From assembly GCA_016711045.1 (NCBI GenBank), contig JADJTT010000001.1, forward strand, positions 558,001 to 622,000: a stretch of 64,000 nucleotides of DNA, read 5' to 3'. The stretch is from Saprospirales bacterium (GTDB lineage: Bacteria > Bacteroidota > Bacteroidia > Chitinophagales > Saprospiraceae). The notes under the pieces were generated by a model. That model did not search any database, was not told the DNA's origin, and saw only the letters and a list, made by a program, of their open reading frames with translations. Shown piece after piece: positions 62,261 to 64,000 of the stretch. Each line of letters opens with the position of its first letter. The stretch's first letter is position 1. The translations under genes were made by a program, and so were the position numbers.

Positions 62261-62710
62261 TCAGTTATCTTCTTTAATCAACTCTGCATCCTTGATAGAA
62301 TACATGAGCCGGTTGATGTCGTGCTCATTGAGCGTCAACTTTCCTCGTAGGGTGATGGACTGGGCTGAATATTCTACCGGTTTTTTGGCGTATACCTCCA
62401 TCACCGTTTCGGGGCCGGCGCCTCCACAGAAGAAGCACATGTTGTAAGGAAAGGCGGAGAAGACAAATTCGGTATGACTTTTATACCCATCGACGGGAAT
62501 GATATAGCCCCGCACCGTAATCACGTTGCCCTCCAGTTTCTGAACATCGGCACTAAACACCGGCACATCTACCTTAAAGCCCATGATCTCACTGTACTCT
62601 TTCCTGTACGTTACCCTGGACAGGGTCTTCCACACACCTCCCTGCGCCTGCAGAGGAGCGGCAAAGAGAAGTAAGGCAACAACAAACTCGAGCATTCCGG
62701 TCTTTAGCAT
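62261..62710 (-). CDS. Exported protein of unknown function (DUF3299-like)
   Basis: About 149 aa from the ATG at 62710 (MLKTGMLEFVVALLLFAAPLQAQ, signal peptide). The mature part has ITVRGYIIPVDGYKSHTEFV, a Cys motif NMCFFCGGAGPETVMEVY, and EYSAQSITLRGKLTLNE. This is the pattern of an exported OB-like, possibly metal-linked, family I would loosely call DUF3299-like. The function is unknown. It lies directly before the cyclase-like gene and probably in one operon with it. Confidence 0.55.
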   Translation of the reverse strand: MLKTGMLEFVVALLLFAAPLQAQGGVWKTLSRVTYRKEYSEIMGFKVDVPVFSADVQKLEGNVITVRGYIIPVDGYKSHTEFVFSAFPYNMCFFCGGAGPETVMEVYAKKPVEYSAQSITLRGKLTLNEHDINRLMYSIKDAELIKEDN

Positions 62711-63057
62711 AAAGCCGTGGTATTTGATTAAAAAATAAGTACACTGCCAGCAAAACAACTTTGTTTACAAAGTATGGAGGCTTCATACAAAGTTAATAAA
62801 ACGGCTGTGGGATGCAATTGTTGTCGCCTGCCCTTTCCTGAAAACACTCAGGCACCCCGGCCGAAAAGCCAGCGTGCCCAAGCGTCGCCATGTTCCATTA
62901 AAAAAGGAGAACATTGACAACAATAGGGTCAATGCTCTCCGTCAAAGTGTTCCACGTAGAATGGATCTTTTTCCCGCCTGCGGTAGAGCGAACCCTACCG
63001 CAGGGGGAAGTGGGCAAATTGGGATATTTACAATTCCACTGTTTCGTAGAGGATGGG
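62711..63057. other. Intergenic region with two hairpins
   Basis: Two inverted repeats are present: GGAGAACATTGAC ... GTCAATGCTCTCC (62906-62940, one mismatch) and CCTGCGGTAG ... CTACCGCAGG (62977-63004). The second lies just after the minus-strand gene's stop at 63058 and may be its terminator. Nothing else is recognised. A weak parS-like word (TTCCACGTAGAA) is at about 62950. Confidence 0.5.
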
Positions 63058-64000
63058 CTAGTGTCCGCCGCCCTGACCGCTACCGCCACCGGAGCCACCA
63101 TTACCGCCACCGGAGCCGCCATTGCCATTGCCGCTGCCACCGCCTCCCGCTGCCTTGTCGGTGATTTTGACGTCAATGTACGTGATGTTCAATTGACCAT
63201 CAACTGTCACTCTACCTCCTTCGTTCCCGCTGTCGTTTTCGCCAGACTGCAAATGTGCTGCGTGCCGCAGGCTGAATTTAGACGTCGGTAGGGTGTAGAA
63301 AGTAATCCGGTATATGCCTGGGGAGTATGTCGCTTTCTTCATGTTCCAGTTATACCCGAACACCACTTTGCCTTGTACGTTGATCTCCGCTGAATAGGCA
63401 GTTTGCACTTTTGGATTCTCCGCAAGCATCCACCTGTCATCCATCGGATTCGCCGCGTTACCAAAATTCCAGTAATAGCCATAAGGATGCGTCTCCACGT
63501 CCGCTTCAAATTGTTCTACATCTCCAAAATCACTGGCAAGCCGCTGAATGACCACATAGGCCTTATTCGTATAGACCATTGCGGTATCCGCAAGAATAGG
63601 ATTCGAGGTAGTTCCCCAAACCTCATCAATACCCTGGCCGGATACATGCACCATTTCAAACCGTGCAGGATTCCCGCCGGGAATGTGTTGATAAATTGGT
63701 TGTTCTGAAACAGGTGTCAATACGTCCGTTGCCCGGAAGGAAACTTCCGTCCGTACGATCGATTTGTTCGTCCAGGACTTGGACTCCAGGTTATCACCCC
63801 AGTCCACCCACTCTGGAGTGGCATCGTTTCCGCCTATTGGAACAAACGTGGAAGCCTGCCACTCATTGGCTGCATCTTTTTGGATCCAGACCTCCGTACC
63901 TCCAACAAATACAGAAGCGCCTTCAAACATAGGAGATCCAAAGGTTCCCCGTAAGGTCAAGAATTGGCTCGGATCCGCCCAAACTACCGGAAACGACAGG
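63058..64000 (-). CDS. Exported protein with glycine-rich tail, 3' part (5' end off the window)
   Basis: The frame stays open to base 64000, where LSFPVVWA-DPSQFLTLRG looks like the end of a signal peptide. The start is therefore just beyond the window, and a TTG at 63960 is not the true start. The protein (at least 314 residues) has a beta-rich body (SVFVGGTEVWIQKDAANEWQ; YGYYWNFGNAANPMDDRWM) and a 30-residue Gly/Ser/Asn tail ending in GQGGGH. No T9SS CTD is present. It resembles no family I can name. Confidence 0.65.
   Translation of the reverse strand, partial: LSFPVVWADPSQFLTLRGTFGSPMFEGASVFVGGTEVWIQKDAANEWQASTFVPIGGNDATPEWVDWGDNLESKSWTNKSIVRTEVSFRATDVLTPVSEQPIYQHIPGGNPARFEMVHVSGQGIDEVWGTTSNPILADTAMVYTNKAYVVIQRLASDFGDVEQFEADVETHPYGYYWNFGNAANPMDDRWMLAENPKVQTAYSAEINVQGKVVFGYNWNMKKATYSPGIYRITFYTLPTSKFSLRHAAHLQSGENDSGNEGGRVTVDGQLNITYIDVKITDKAAGGGGSGNGNGGSGGGNGGSGGGSGQGGGH

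Noticed and set aside
62944..62966. parS-like word (TTCCACGTAGAA)
   Set aside because: Only about 11 of 16 bases match the TGTTTCACGTGAAACA consensus; single copy; no parB nearby.
63058..63960. Start of the last protein at the TTG at 63960
   Set aside because: The frame continues upstream to the window edge and shows a signal-peptide end there, so the true start is outside.

Overview
The window is a 64 kb piece of a Bacteroidota chromosome, most likely from the Saprospiria (Lewinella/Haliscomenobacter-like). Supporting signs are five secreted proteins with type IX secretion (T9SS) C-terminal domains, promoters of the Bacteroidota form TTTG-N~20-TAnnTTTG, an ATP synthase split into atpB-E-F-H-A-G and a distant atpD-C, and a strong preference for long perfect hairpins between genes. 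No rRNA, tRNA, CRISPR array, prophage or intact insertion sequence was seen.

Layout. 0-1.4 kb: 5' part of parE. 1.4-2.0 kb: a gene-free stretch with three tandem 123-bp units, each carrying two large hairpins. 2-5.2 kb: an HTTM/gamma-carboxylase-like membrane protein, a YCF48-like lipoprotein and a GNAT-fold protein. 5.4-8.7 kb: a compact cluster of a threonine-synthase-like PLP enzyme, a DUF1611 (DgcN-like) protein and a dipeptide epimerase, probably handling D-glutamate or D-Glu peptides. 9-19 kb: glyA, a secreted phosphoesterase, T9SS cargo proteins, pssA, rsmI. 20-24.8 kb: lpd, ricT-like, holB, queD. 24.8-31 kb: two T9SS cargo proteins, then an FAD oxidoreductase beside a membrane iron-sulfur protein. 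31-37.5 kb: sugar nucleotidyltransferase and the main ATP synthase operon. 37.8-42.2 kb: recQ and a molybdopterin oxidoreductase broken by three frameshifts.

42.2-45.8 kb is the most accessory part: GC-palindromic repeats, the 3' remnant of a vapC, a small-ORF/nucleotidyltransferase pair, a T9SS protein, and an intact vapBC whose vapC is about 93% identical to the remnant. 45.8-51.6 kb is replication and repair: a UvrD-type helicase fused to an iron-sulfur PD-(D/E)XK nuclease, dnaX, exoA. 51.6-55.6 kb holds two paralogous periplasmic thioredoxins, a lipoprotein and a GH25 lysozyme. 55.8-64 kb holds a class III aminotransferase, atpDC, pepP, small membrane proteins, a tocopherol-cyclase-family protein, and the 3' part of an exported Gly-tailed protein.

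Five single-base lesions (about 14156, 29918, 40570, 40678 and 41550) split three genes. All are repaired by adding one base, so either the assembly has deletion errors or the genes are decaying. The best candidates for undescribed biology are the paired-hairpin element (tandem at 1.6 kb, solo at 52.8 kb), the small-ORF/nucleotidyltransferase pair with its vapC remnant, and the PLP/DUF1611/epimerase cluster. None can be called a new system from sequence alone.
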